Assembly (NCBI RefSeq): GCF_024494465.1
Contig: NZ_JAETXM010000009.1
Location: 62,001-126,000, forward strand
Direction: 5' to 3'
Source of the DNA: Bacillus sp. V3B
GTDB taxonomy: Bacteria > Bacillota > Bacilli > Bacillales > Cytobacillaceae
Length of the DNA: 64,000 bases
Each line of letters begins with the position of its first letter. The first letter of the stretch is position 1. Shown piece by piece: positions 52,052-61,517 of this stretch. Under the pieces are notes generated by a model. That model was given only the letters and a program-made list of their open reading frames with translations. It had not been told where the DNA came from and did no database searches. The translations under genes were made by a program, and so were the position numbers.

Positions 52052-53377
52052 TTAAGAAGTCTTAGGGGACTCTGTCCAAATTCTCGATTTTTCCACTTCA
52101 ATAAATAAAATATGATACAAATTGATCTCTTTAACCGTAAAAACATAGCCTTCCGCTTCCACTGTATCGCCTAATTCTACCTCGTATTTTTGATTTAAAA
52201 ACCAACCGCCAATGGTGTCAACACTCTCTTCATCAAAATGGGTATCAAGTAACTCGTTTACTTCTGAAATCAACAGTTTGGCATTGAAAATGTAATGCCC
52301 TTCACCTATTTTTCTAATTTCTGGAACTTCATCTGTATCAAATTCATCCCGAATCTCACCCACAATTTCCTCGATAATATCTTCCATTGTCACCATTCCA
52401 GCAGTCCCACCATATTCATCATGTAGAACGGCCACATGGCTTCGTTGCTTTTGCAACATAAGCAATAGGTCATGAATAGGAATACTTTCAATGACACGGA
52501 CAACTGGTTTAACAAAACCTTCTAACGATGCATCGGGCTGATCAAGCCAACCTGTTAAGGGGTCTTTTATATGGATCATCCCAATAATATTATCCTTATC
52601 ACCATCATCCACTGGATATCTTGTATATTTTTCACGCTCCATAATTTCTAGTACTTCTTGTTGGCTGGCATCGATCGCTATTGTCGTCATTTCAGTTCGT
52701 GGAACCATGATTTCCTTTGCAATTCGCTCACCAAAATCAAAAATATTTGTTACATAGTTGTAGGATGATTGATTAATTTCACCACTTTCATAACTCTCAG
52801 ACAGAATCAGTCGTAGTTCATCCTCTGAGCGGGATAGTTCATTTTCTCTTACTGCTTTAAAACCAAATAACCCGGTAATCCAACGGGCTGAACGATTCAT
52901 CCCCCAAACGATGGGATATGTCAATCGATTAAACCAAACTAAGGGCTTTGCAATCAATAATGTGATCTTCTCACTTTTTTGAATCGCAAACGTCTTTGGT
53001 ACTAGTTCTCCAACTACTACGTTTAAAAAAGTAATAATAGAGAAGGAAATAATAAATGAAATAGGAACTAACATAGAAGTTGAAATGTCCAAGTTGGTTA
53101 AAATAGGAGCAATATAATACGATAGGGTTTCCTCTCCAAGCCAACCAATTCCAAGCACTGTAATGGTAATCCCCAATTGACAAGTTGATAAATATTCATC
53201 TAAATTGGACGTCACCTTTTGCGCAGCCAATGCCTGTTTATGTCCTTCTTCTACCAGTTGATTAATCCTTGTACCCCTTACTCGAATAATCGAAAACTCT
53301 GCTGCAACAAAAAAAGCCGTTGAGGCAATTAAAATAAAAACAATGAGTAAATGAAAACTGTCCAATACTGCCTTCAC
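52052..53377 (-). CDS. CNNM/CBS-domain membrane protein (hemolysin C/YugS-like)
   Basis: This 441-residue protein has an N-terminal DUF21/CNNM membrane domain with about four helices (1-165). A CBS-domain pair follows (about 205-330: EIMVPRTEMTTI, HVAVLHDEYGGTAGMVTMED), then a C-terminal CorC/HlyC transporter-associated domain. The family is linked to Mg2+ or other cation efflux; the name hemolysin is historical. The GTG start lies 14 bases after AAGGAGG, an unusually long spacing, so the true start may be a few codons away. It is the gene upstream of csbA. Confidence 0.88.
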   Translation of the reverse strand: MKAVLDSFHLLIVFILIASTAFFVAAEFSIIRVRGTRINQLVEEGHKQALAAQKVTSNLDEYLSTCQLGITITVLGIGWLGEETLSYYIAPILTNLDISTSMLVPISFIISFSIITFLNVVVGELVPKTFAIQKSEKITLLIAKPLVWFNRLTYPIVWGMNRSARWITGLFGFKAVRENELSRSEDELRLILSESYESGEINQSSYNYVTNIFDFGERIAKEIMVPRTEMTTIAIDASQQEVLEIMEREKYTRYPVDDGDKDNIIGMIHIKDPLTGWLDQPDASLEGFVKPVVRVIESIPIHDLLLMLQKQRSHVAVLHDEYGGTAGMVTMEDIIEEIVGEIRDEFDTDEVPEIRKIGEGHYIFNAKLLISEVNELLDTHFDEESVDTIGGWFLNQKYEVELGDTVEAEGYVFTVKEINLYHILFIEVEKSRIWTESPKTS

Positions 53378-53664
53378 TAATTGTGAAGGTTCACCTCCTT
53401 GAATATGTAGTATTCCACTTTCTAAAAAATAGAAATAACTACCGAGAAACGATCTAGAAAAACTAATCAGAACCTTTTTAATTATGTATATACTACCCCT
53501 ATTTTACTACTTACGTTTCAGGATGAAAAGAGAGAGAGTCTCTAATCATTGTTTTTCGCAATCCAAGTTGGTGAACAAAATAAAAATCACCGACTATTTT
53601 TCAGTAAGCCGATGATTTTTATTTTTAGAAGGATTCGTTATAATAGATCCAGGAGGTGATTCGA

Positions 53665-53982
53665 TTGGAAAAAGATAAACAACCTGCTTTAATAAAGGAG
53701 CTTGATGAAGAAACCCTTTTTATTGTTTCACAAACCTTTAAAGCTTTATCAGACCCTACCCGCATCCGCATCCTTCATTTATTATTTTCCGGTGAGCATT
53801 CCGTTAATGACATTGCTGAAAAACTATCATTACTACAATCGACTGTGTCCCATCAGCTACGATTTTTAAAAAATTTACGGCTAGTCACATTTAGACGAGA
53901 AGGAACAACTTTATTCTATACGTATGATGATGAGCATGTAATGGATATTTTAAAACAAACGATCGAGCACGCCCATCATTAA
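53665..53982 (+). CDS. czrA: ArsR/SmtB-family zinc-type repressor (CzrA-like)
   Basis: This metal-sensing winged-helix repressor has 105 residues from a TTG start, five to six bases after AGGAGGTGA. The helix-turn-helix is at about 47-67 ([20 protein letters not shown]). The last helix carries the alpha-5 metal site DxH-X10-HxxH (DEH, then HAHH at the end), which in CzrA/SmtB binds Zn(II) or Co(II). It ends convergently with the CDF exporter gene, the stop codons overlapping, and that gene has a CzrA-like operator. A TATAAT box lies at 53639-53644. Confidence 0.88.
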   Translation: MEKDKQPALIKELDEETLFIVSQTFKALSDPTRIRILHLLFSGEHSVNDIAEKLSLLQSTVSHQLRFLKNLRLVTFRREGTTLFYTYDDEHVMDILKQTIEHAHH

Positions 53983-54911
53983 TTACAGCCTTGATGGGGA
54001 TTTGGACACCCATTCTCATTCTTTTCCACTTGGATGGTACTGTGTTCAATCCCGTAATCATCATGGAGGATGTTCTGTGCTTGTTGTAAGATTTGATCAT
54101 GTGTCCCTTTTTCTGTAATGGATAGATGACAACTAAGCATCGGCATCCCTGAAGTAATGGACCAAATATGCAAATCATGTACTTCGTTTACATTTGGAAT
54201 GCTTCCTAAAGAGATCTTAACGTCTTCTAATTGGATTTGGGCCGGTGCTCCTTCCATAAGAATATGAACGGATTCTTTCGTGACTCTCCACCCGCTAATG
54301 ATAATGAGGGTAGCTACGGCGACACTGGCGATCGGGTCGGCAATTCCCCAACCGAAGAAAATCATGAGTAAGGCAGCGACGATTGCCCCAACAGAACCAA
54401 GCATGTCTCCTAATACATGAAGGAAGGCGCTTCGTACATTTAAGTTTTCTCTGTCCCCACTCATTAAGATCCAAGCTGCTACGATATTTACAAGCAAACC
54501 AATGGTTGAAATAGCCAACATCCCGAAGCTTTGCACTTCAGGTGGGTTAGCAAATCGATGGAAAGCTTCGTAAAAGATATACAAGGAGATGAGGATTAAC
54601 GTGAAACCATTTAGGGCTGCGGCGATGATTTCAAATCGTTTGTACCCAAATGTTTTCGATTGGGATGCTTTTCTTTCCCCTAATTTCAGGGCAAAGAAGC
54701 TTAATCCTAGTGCAGCGGCGTCGCTAAGCATGTGACCAGCATCAGCGAGTAAAGCGAGGCTATTTGTGAGTAATCCCCCAATGACTTCGACGACCATAAA
54801 TGTCGTGATGAGGATGAAAGAAACGAGTAATGCCTTTTTATTTGCAGAATGTCCATGTGAGTGATGATGTCCATGATGATGTCCGTGTCCATGTCCGTGC
54901 TGGTGGCCCAT
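53979..54911 (-). CDS. czcD: CDF family zinc/cobalt/cadmium exporter (CzcD-like)
   Basis: This proton-driven metal exporter has 310 residues. It has a strongly His-rich N-terminus (about 10 His in the first 22 residues), six membrane helices, the CDF signature [15 protein letters not shown] (about 50-64) with its metal-binding HxxxD, and HVLGDMLGS near 165. The cytoplasmic C-terminal domain ([20 protein letters not shown]) binds metal and dimerises. The short tail ends [11 protein letters not shown] with two cysteines. A palindromic operator in the promoter region and the neighbouring repressor indicate zinc-induced expression. Confidence 0.92.
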   Translation of the reverse strand: MGHQHGHGHGHHHGHHHSHGHSANKKALLVSFILITTFMVVEVIGGLLTNSLALLADAGHMLSDAAALGLSFFALKLGERKASQSKTFGYKRFEIIAAALNGFTLILISLYIFYEAFHRFANPPEVQSFGMLAISTIGLLVNIVAAWILMSGDRENLNVRSAFLHVLGDMLGSVGAIVAALLMIFFGWGIADPIASVAVATLIIISGWRVTKESVHILMEGAPAQIQLEDVKISLGSIPNVNEVHDLHIWSITSGMPMLSCHLSITEKGTHDQILQQAQNILHDDYGIEHSTIQVEKNENGCPNPHQGCN

Positions 54912-54938
54912 TAGAGATCCCTTCTTTCGTTTTCTTTT

Positions 54939-54962
54939 ATTATATGATTATGTGCTCATATA
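54939..54962 (-). promoter_or_regulatory. CzrA-type operator overlapping the exporter promoter
   Basis: TATATGA and TCATATA (54941-54962) flank eight bases to form a 22-bp imperfect palindrome of the CzrA/SmtB type. The -10 TATAAT (54944-54939 on the minus strand) overlaps it, so bound repressor would exclude RNA polymerase. Confidence 0.65.
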
Positions 54963-55109
54963 TATTATGTTGCATAAAGATAAAAAGTTCAACTAAAAAC
55001 ATCTAGTGCTTGAACCATTTTACAAAAAACAATCCAAGTATATTATTAACGATCACAATGGATACTAAATAAGTGAAATTTGCATGTGAACGGGAGGCGG
55101 AAATATACG

Positions 55110-55970
55110 ATGGGGAACTCCAATCTGAAAAAGGCAGAATCTGGTGCTTGGTTAAGTATTTCAGCCTATATTATACTATCCACATTTAAGCTGATCATGA
55201 GTTATATCGGAAACTCAGAAGCATTGAGAGCAGATGGATTAAACAATTTAACGGATATCATTGCCTCTTTAGCGGTTTTAATTGGTCTAAAAATCTCGCA
55301 AAAGCCACCTGACGAAAATCATCGCTATGGTCATTCGAGAGCAGAAACCATTGCCTCCTTAGTTGCATCATTCATCATGGCCACAGTCGGAATCCAAGTC
55401 ATCATAGGATCAGCACAATCCTTTTTCAACAGAACAGAAAGTAGTCCTGATATCATCACAGCCTTTGTTGCCCTCATTTCTGCGGTCTTTATGTTTGGAA
55501 TTTATCGATATAACCTTAATTTATCCAAGAAAGTAAAGAGTAAATCGCTCTATTCCGCTGCCCAAGACAATCGCTCCGATTCATTAGTAAGTATCGGTGC
55601 AGCTATAGGGATTACCGGATCTTATTTTGGACTAGTTTGGCTTGATCCATTAACCGCTGCCCTTGTTGGAGTCATTATTTGTTATACAGCTTGGGGGATT
55701 TTTAAAGAAGCGGTACTCGATTTAACAGATGCATTTGAGGTAACAAAACTAAAGGAGATCGAAGACACCATTAGTCATACACCGGGTGTGAAGCTCGTGA
55801 AGGACATTAAAGCACGGCTACATGGAAATCAAGCAATCGTTGATGCTACTATTTTCGTTGAACCCACCTTAACAGTAATCGAAGGCCATCAAATTGCCGA
55901 AGAAGTAGAAGAGCGGTTAAATCAAGAACATCAAATTAACAATTCAACTATTCATATTGAACCCGGTTAA
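55110..55970 (+). CDS. CDF family cation transporter (MMT1/FieF-like)
   Basis: This second cation-diffusion-facilitator protein has 286 residues and six membrane helices. The CDF metal site is altered in character: ALRADGLNNLTDIIAS near 36 (DxxxD type) and AAQDNRSDSLVS near 145. The cytoplasmic domain starts near 200. It has no His-rich start, and its DxxxD/DxxxD sites suggest iron, manganese or broader specificity rather than the HxxxD zinc type next to it. The start ATG follows GGGAGG by about 12 bases, a long spacing. It is transcribed divergently from czcD. Confidence 0.86.
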   Translation: MGNSNLKKAESGAWLSISAYIILSTFKLIMSYIGNSEALRADGLNNLTDIIASLAVLIGLKISQKPPDENHRYGHSRAETIASLVASFIMATVGIQVIIGSAQSFFNRTESSPDIITAFVALISAVFMFGIYRYNLNLSKKVKSKSLYSAAQDNRSDSLVSIGAAIGITGSYFGLVWLDPLTAALVGVIICYTAWGIFKEAVLDLTDAFEVTKLKEIEDTISHTPGVKLVKDIKARLHGNQAIVDATIFVEPTLTVIEGHQIAEEVEERLNQEHQINNSTIHIEPG

Positions 55971-55978
55971 AAAAATTT

Positions 55979-56017
55979 AAAGGGGCTATTTGGCAATTGC
56001 CATGTAGCTCCTTTTTG
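55979..56017 (+). terminator. Terminator after the second CDF gene
   Basis: AAAGGGGCTA pairs with TAGCTCCTTT, with GGCAATTGCC inside, and is followed by TTTTT. Confidence 0.7.
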
Positions 56018-56254
56018 ATAATACCTGACTTTCTTTTTTGATCCCCTTCTGCCACGCTTTTTCAAGATATATATGATAGTAATGTACAAGTCTATTCTAG
56101 GGTAAAAAGCTTGAACATATATTGAAAAATACAAAAAAACTTCCAGCATAACGATACTGACCATTGGAGTTATACGTTCTCTCATCATTTGAACTTCCCA
56201 TCTAGAGTAACATCTCAGATGAAAATGCATATTTTGGGTGAAGGAGGGATGAAA

Positions 56255-56596
56255 ATGTATAATCATAACGGTGTTCCATTAGAAAATATGCCACAATATG
56301 ACCAGCAAGAAAATCAGGATTTTAGAAATGTCAAAAGTATATGTATGCAATACATGAACTTTCATATCATTGCTCAAATGAATGATGGTTCGCAAATGGA
56401 AGGAATTATTGATGATGTCGACGATGAAGGTGTAACCATGTTAGTCCCTGAAGACATAGAAGAGGATACAAGGCAATTTGGATATGGAGGATATGGCGGG
56501 TATGGTAGACGAAGATTCCGTAGATATCGCCGCCGGAGATTCCCGTTCTTTCTCTTCGGATTTCCATTTTTTTACCCTTACCCTTTTTATTACTAA
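56255..56596 (+). CDS. Small LSm-like protein with Gly/Tyr/Arg-rich and aromatic tail
   Basis: This is an unnamed 113-residue protein. Residues about 25-65 (YMNFHIIAQMNDGSQMEGII, then DVDDEGVTMLVP) look like a small beta-barrel of the LSm/SH3-like type. A tail follows with GYGGYGGYG, an Arg cluster (RRRFRRYRRRRF) and a final run almost entirely of Phe, Tyr and Pro. The start ATG 56255 follows AAGGAGG by seven bases. The tail could bind nucleic acid, membrane or spore-coat material; I cannot assign a function. Confidence 0.75.
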   Translation: MYNHNGVPLENMPQYDQQENQDFRNVKSICMQYMNFHIIAQMNDGSQMEGIIDDVDDEGVTMLVPEDIEEDTRQFGYGGYGGYGRRRFRRYRRRRFPFFLFGFPFFYPYPFYY

Positions 56597-56637
56597 AAAC
56601 CAGGCCTTTACCTGAGCTTGTATTTCTTCATATATGT

Positions 56638-56678
56638 AAAAAGCAACCTACTGATTCAATGAAGTAGGTTGCTTTTTA
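56638..56678. terminator. Terminator of minJ, bidirectional
   Basis: AAAAAGCAACCTACT pairs with AGTAGGTTGCTTTTT around a ten-base loop. It serves minJ and probably also the small plus-strand gene ending at 56596. Confidence 0.88.
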
Positions 56679-56715
56679 TGGTTAAAGACTAAGCTAGGTT
56701 ATATGAAATCACCTA

Positions 56716-57921
56716 TTAAACAGCTGCATCGTCCCAATTTTTTTCATCTTGGACAAAGAGGATACCGAGTTCGTGATGGTCACCTTCATAAAGAGCTCGT
56801 TGCACAAAGCGAATTTGTCCATTCACATCAAGTACCTCGAGTTTACAGTGTGCTCGATTTTTTTGTAGAGCTTCATAAAAGCTTTCCTCATTATTAATCG
56901 AAACACCATTAGCCTTCGTAATCAGTTCTCCAACCCCAAGACCCATTTTCGCAGCAGGTGAATTAGGAATGACCCCAAGAATCATAAGACCGTGATTTCT
57001 TTTTGAAAAATAAAACGGAAGACTGTCTTCAAATAAACGTTGACGCATCGAAATTACCTCACGTCCAATGATCGCAAGTGCCACAACGACAATTGACGCA
57101 AGCGGATACCAATAACCGACCGCTGACAAGCATGTGAGCAAAATACCGAATACGATAACCTTTCTTCCAACTTGCTTGATTGCTTTAACAGGTAACATCC
57201 CTTGAACTTGTTGGGAAAATCCAATCGCAAATGGAACAAGCATCAGCGAATAGGTTTCGCCTGCAATAGAAAAGATTGGCCACCATTCAAAGGGTGCGGA
57301 CAATGCTTCACCTGGAATGATTAAAAACACGGGCAACATCCATAATCGTTTCGCTTCATGGACACCAACCTGTAATCCTCTTTTACTTTTGATGAGCTTT
57401 GGCGAGGTACCCTTACTTCCATTCCGCAAAATGAAAATACCCTCTGCTACGATTAACAAACACACCAGAACAGAAATCGCAGGCAGAATCATTGGACTCC
57501 ATTCTGGTGTTTGACTTTGAATAAAGGGAAATGACCACTTTTGTCTAAGAAAGAAAAGTGTAGCGAAAAAGGCAAAACCAACCGTGTAAATGGGAGATAG
57601 CAATCGGACCTTTGCAAGAAAACTCCATAATAAGGTAAAAAGAGCAATAAAAATAATGGTTTCAATCGGGATCACCAGTCCTAGACCAATGACCACAACA
57701 GAAAGGATCAAGCCGATCCCTATCCCTAACGGAAGAAGCTGTCGTAGTTCAAAATAAGCATTCTCGGCCCGAACATGAAAACTTTTTCGTTCCCGCTTCA
57801 CTCTTGATATACCTAACATTGCGGCAAGGAAAAAAACATAATAAAACACCGGATTCAGAATTAATTTCTCTAATCCTTTTAAAAGCTCAATAACCCACTC
57901 TAGTGCCAAACCTGCCACCAA
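56716..57921 (-). CDS. minJ: PDZ-domain polytopic membrane protein MinJ
   Basis: MinJ links DivIVA to the MinCD division inhibitor at cell poles in B. subtilis. The 401 residues contain about eight membrane helices (20-275) and a C-terminal PDZ domain (300-390: GLMILGVIPNSPAAKMGLGV, then LITKANGVSI). Length and neighbours (ctpB, ftsE/ftsX, cccB) fit the B. subtilis gene once called yvjD. The start is uncertain: TTG 57921 and nearby GTG/TTG codons crowd the AGAGG site. Confidence 0.86.
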   Translation of the reverse strand: MVAGLALEWVIELLKGLEKLILNPVFYYVFFLAAMLGISRVKRERKSFHVRAENAYFELRQLLPLGIGIGLILSVVVIGLGLVIPIETIIFIALFTLLWSFLAKVRLLSPIYTVGFAFFATLFFLRQKWSFPFIQSQTPEWSPMILPAISVLVCLLIVAEGIFILRNGSKGTSPKLIKSKRGLQVGVHEAKRLWMLPVFLIIPGEALSAPFEWWPIFSIAGETYSLMLVPFAIGFSQQVQGMLPVKAIKQVGRKVIVFGILLTCLSAVGYWYPLASIVVVALAIIGREVISMRQRLFEDSLPFYFSKRNHGLMILGVIPNSPAAKMGLGVGELITKANGVSINNEESFYEALQKNRAHCKLEVLDVNGQIRFVQRALYEGDHHELGILFVQDEKNWDDAAV

Positions 57922-58109
57922 CCTCTATTAATCTATTCTATTATCTAATCTCTATTAAGACTATTCTATCAAATTAAAAGAGGGCAGTAAATTGGCTAAT
58001 ACTTCCTTTGGAGTAAAATGGGAATCTTGGACCTTATTCATAAGTACTAGAATACATATTGCGTGAGCTTATTTATCTTTCTTATCCGACTTATTCCCCC
58101 TGCATCAAA

Positions 58110-58151
58110 CAAAAAAACGCACGTGAACGTTATCCCCATACGTCCCGTGCG
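58110..58151 (-). terminator. Terminator of the CtpB-like protease gene
   Basis: CGCACG (58118-58123) pairs with CGTGCG (58146-58151); on the minus strand T7 follows the stem. Confidence 0.78.
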
Positions 58152-58192
58152 GTCCAAAAATTGATGATTCTAAAAGTTTTCCCTTGATTCTT

Positions 58193-59662
58193 TTACTGTG
58201 CTGTAATTTTGAGTGCAGCTTGTAATTGGAGATCATTTTTTTCCTTTTTCAACTCTTTTATCACCGCCTGTTCAAGAGCAGCTGCGGTTTTATCATCAAT
58301 TCTTCCGTCTACTTTCAAATCATTCTCTTGCTGAAAAGCCTTAACCGCTATTTCCATACCACCGCTATAATAACCATCCGTTCTCCCCGGCTCATATCCA
58401 AGACTTGTTAGAATTTGCTGCGCATTTTTCACCTTTTCATTATTCATATCCTTTGCTAAAGGTTCAGTCAACTGTATTGGATGTGTATGAAAAAGATCGG
58501 ACTGCGTTACTTCCACATCGGGTTCAATTCCTTTTTTATGAATCCAGTTGCCGTCAGGTGTAAGCCACTTGAATAGAGTCAATTTAATATTGCTTCCGTC
58601 ACCCATTGGTACCGCCTGTTGAACCGTCCCTTTTCCAAAGGTTTTTTCCCCAATTAAGGTAAAACCCTCCGCTTCCTTCAAAGCCCCCGCAAGAATTTCT
58701 GAAGCAGATGCACTCCCTTTATCAATTAGAACAGCTACAGGATAGGGTTTATCCTTCTCTAAAGTGGTATAAAACGGTTCTTTTTCACCATTTCGCTTCT
58801 CAATTTGCACATAAGGTTTTTCCTTTGAAACAAACTCCTTGAGAATCTCCTGGACACTTTCTAATAGCCCGCCTGGATTACCACGAACATCAATCACCAA
58901 GCCGTTGATATCCTTTTTCTCCAATTCTTTTAATTGTTTTTTAAATTCGGATGCTGTCTCTTTTGAAAATGAAGTAAGTTCCATATATCCAATCGACTTG
59001 TCGTTTACCTTTTTTACTTTCGAATAAACCGTAATTTGCGGAATCTCGTCACGCTTAACAGAAACCGTAATTGGCTCCTTTAACCCTTGACGCATAAGCT
59101 CTAGCTTCACGGATGTTCCTTTTTTTCCACGAATTTTGAGCGTTGTTTCATACAAATCCAATCCCTCAACACTCTCTCCATCAACCTTTAAGATTTGGTC
59201 ATACGGTTTAATCCCAGCCTTTTCAGCAGGGGAATCTTTAAAAGGAGCTACAATGACAATCTTTCCATCGACCATACTGACTTCGGCACCAATTCCTTCA
59301 AATGCAGAATCTAATGCTTGACTAAATTGTTTGGCTGTCTCCTTGTCCATATAAACGGAATACGGATCATCCAAGGTCGTGAGCATCCCTTGTATCGCCC
59401 CTTCGATTAACTGTTCTTCTCCCACTTCTTCAACATAATTCCCTTTGATCAGTTGATAGGCTTGCACGACTTTCTCCATACTCTCTTCCTCAATCGCTAC
59501 TTCCATGATGAGTGGTTGTTCATGCTCATTTGATTCTAATTCCGATTCTGACTGCATTGAGACCTTATCTTTTTCAGCTGTCCACGTTATCGCCGCATAT
59601 GTACCACCGGCTCCAGTTAACAAGGAGCCTGTCATAAGGAGCGCTATCCATTTACGGTTCAT
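58193..59662 (-). CDS. ctpB: S41 family carboxy-terminal processing peptidase (CtpB-like)
   Basis: CtpB-type proteases are secreted or membrane-tethered serine proteases; B. subtilis CtpB helps activate sigma-K. The 489 residues have an N-terminal signal/anchor (WIALLMTGSLLTGAGGTYA). A PDZ domain (about 115-190), the S41 core with the catalytic serine in GSASASEILAGAL near 313 and the lysine in EKTFGKGTVQQ follow. A C-terminal peptidoglycan-binding domain (about 405-470) completes it. ATG 59662 follows GGGGAG by six bases. It lies between minJ and the EnvC-like gene. Confidence 0.92.
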   Translation of the reverse strand: MNRKWIALLMTGSLLTGAGGTYAAITWTAEKDKVSMQSESELESNEHEQPLIMEVAIEEESMEKVVQAYQLIKGNYVEEVGEEQLIEGAIQGMLTTLDDPYSVYMDKETAKQFSQALDSAFEGIGAEVSMVDGKIVIVAPFKDSPAEKAGIKPYDQILKVDGESVEGLDLYETTLKIRGKKGTSVKLELMRQGLKEPITVSVKRDEIPQITVYSKVKKVNDKSIGYMELTSFSKETASEFKKQLKELEKKDINGLVIDVRGNPGGLLESVQEILKEFVSKEKPYVQIEKRNGEKEPFYTTLEKDKPYPVAVLIDKGSASASEILAGALKEAEGFTLIGEKTFGKGTVQQAVPMGDGSNIKLTLFKWLTPDGNWIHKKGIEPDVEVTQSDLFHTHPIQLTEPLAKDMNNEKVKNAQQILTSLGYEPGRTDGYYSGGMEIAVKAFQQENDLKVDGRIDDKTAAALEQAVIKELKKEKNDLQLQAALKITAQ

Positions 59663-59959
59663 TTCCATCTCCCCTTCTACACTTCATCTCTATGAACCTT
59701 TCAAAGGATTCAAGCCTTTTTGTAAAAAAAGACTCTCCATCTGATTGATTTACCTATATTTTTATATTTCTTCCGGTCTACCTTAGTTCAATATATGTAA
59801 AAAAGGACGAGTTATGAAAAAATCTCTCATTGCATGATGTAAAAAATACAATGTATTGGTAGAAAGGGAAGTAGATATTTCGAAAATGGGGAAAAAGGAT
59901 GATTTAACAAGAGGTACTGCTAAACTAAAATTTTATATTAGCTTTCAAACATGTATGAA

Positions 59960-59996
59960 AAAAACGGAAGAGCATGAATCTGCCCTTCCGTTTTTC
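59960..59996. terminator. Terminator of the EnvC-like gene, bidirectional
   Basis: AAAACGGAAG pairs with CTTCCGTTTT around a 14-base loop, with an A-run upstream and a T-run downstream. The remaining roughly 300 bases up to the CtpB gene show no gene. Confidence 0.82.
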
Positions 59997-60020
59997 TTTT
60001 CATTATTATCTGTTTTACTT

Positions 60021-61397
60021 TTACATCGGAACGATTCCAATAGGATTGATGGCATTCGTTCTTCCACCGACCCATTCTCCACGGTGTAACTCAAAGTGCA
60101 AATGTTGACCAGTCGATCTACCGGTCGTTCCCATATACCCGATAATCTGTCCTTTTGAAACAGTAGATAAATTGTTAACTAAACGGCTGTTTAAGTGAGC
60201 ATATACCGTTGTGTAAATCTGTCCATTGATAGAATGCGAGATCATAATTACATTTCCGTAAGTTCCCATCACTTGTGAACGGATCACGACCCCATCAGCA
60301 GCAGCGACAATTGGCACTGTTCCGTTTTTAGCAATGTCTACACCATAATGAAAGTCCCCACCGTTAAAACTACGATAACCAAAGTTAGATGACATATATC
60401 CTTCTGCTGGGCTTGTAAAAGCACCACTCGATACAGGAGCTGTTTTTACTGTAGTTTGACTTGTTGTACTTCCGCTTGTTGAGCTGCTCTTTTTAGTTGT
60501 ACTCTTGCTTGTCGATGAACTACTCTTTTGAGCGGCTGCGGTAGTCTTAGCTTCTGCTGCTTCTGCTGCTTCTGCTGCCCTAGCAGCGGCGGCTTCCGCT
60601 TCTGCTTTTGCTTGTTTCTCTTGTTCCAATTGAATGGCTTGTTTAATAGCCTTCTCTTGGGATGCAAGAATATCCTTTTCCTCTTCAAGACTCGTCACTA
60701 ACTGGTTTGCTTCATCTTCTTCTTGCTCAAGTGATAGCATTAATTGATTTTTCTCTTCCTTTTGACCATCTAATTCGACCTTTAAGGCTTCAAGCTCTTG
60801 ACGCATTTTCTCAAGATCCGATAAATCCGTTTCTACTTGTTCTTTCTTTTGTTCTAAAGCTTCTTTATCCTCGTTATGCTCTTTCATAATCGTTTGGTCA
60901 GCTTCTAGAATAACCGCAACAGCTCCAACCCGGTCAATAAAGTCACCAAAGCTTTGCGCACCCACTAATACATCAAGATAACTAACCATTCCCCCGCCTT
61001 CCTGATAAGCACGGGCACGATCTTTTAACAATTCATTTCGTTGTTCAATTCGTTCGATCAGTACGTCAATTTCACTTTTTAATATATCAATCTCTTCATT
61101 TTTCTCATCAATTTGCTGGTTTTTTTCAGCGATTTTCGTAGTTGTATCCCCAATCGCTAAATCAATACTATTAATATCTTCATTAACTTTTTTCATTTCG
61201 GCGTTAATTTCTTCTATCTGACTAGTAGCCTCATTTAGCTCGCTCTCAATGCCAGAGCGCTCTTTTTGAATCTCATTGTTTTTTGCTTCTAAATCTTCTA
61301 TTTTTTCCGCCCATACATTTTCTGCTGGTACTCCTGCAAAAACTGTGCTTAGCCCCACTGTAGCGGCCACCGATAATGTAAGAATTGCTTTCTTCAA
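60021..61397 (-). CDS. EnvC-like murein hydrolase activator / M23 peptidase with coiled coil
   Basis: This exported cell-wall protein has 458 residues. A signal peptide (KKAILTLSVAATVGLSTVFA) is followed by long coiled coils (about 35-255) and a low-complexity linker rich in Ala, Glu, Lys, Ser and Thr (about 255-330). The C-terminal LytM domain has both metal motifs (HYGVD and HLHFE near 380-440). The complete HxxxD and HxH motifs mean it could be an active endopeptidase. Next to ftsX and ftsE it probably acts with FtsEX, as CwlO does in B. subtilis. The start is TTG 61397, nine bases after GGGAG. Confidence 0.88.
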   Translation of the reverse strand: MKKAILTLSVAATVGLSTVFAGVPAENVWAEKIEDLEAKNNEIQKERSGIESELNEATSQIEEINAEMKKVNEDINSIDLAIGDTTTKIAEKNQQIDEKNEEIDILKSEIDVLIERIEQRNELLKDRARAYQEGGGMVSYLDVLVGAQSFGDFIDRVGAVAVILEADQTIMKEHNEDKEALEQKKEQVETDLSDLEKMRQELEALKVELDGQKEEKNQLMLSLEQEEDEANQLVTSLEEEKDILASQEKAIKQAIQLEQEKQAKAEAEAAAARAAEAAEAAEAKTTAAAQKSSSSTSKSTTKKSSSTSGSTTSQTTVKTAPVSSGAFTSPAEGYMSSNFGYRSFNGGDFHYGVDIAKNGTVPIVAAADGVVIRSQVMGTYGNVIMISHSINGQIYTTVYAHLNSRLVNNLSTVSKGQIIGYMGTTGRSTGQHLHFELHRGEWVGGRTNAINPIGIVPM

Positions 61398-61517
61398 CTT
61401 CAATTTCTCCCTTCCACTGAACACATCTGTCATATGTACAGGCCAACCGTTTACGATCTCTATTTTTTTAATATGTAAGGAGGGACAAGAAACTTGAGCT
61501 TCTTGATCCCCTTTACT

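Noticed and set aside
59856-60089. Plus-strand 77-codon frame beyond the EnvC-like gene
   Set aside because: It runs through the bidirectional terminator at 59960-59996 and into the end of the EnvC-like gene, and it has no usable ribosome site.
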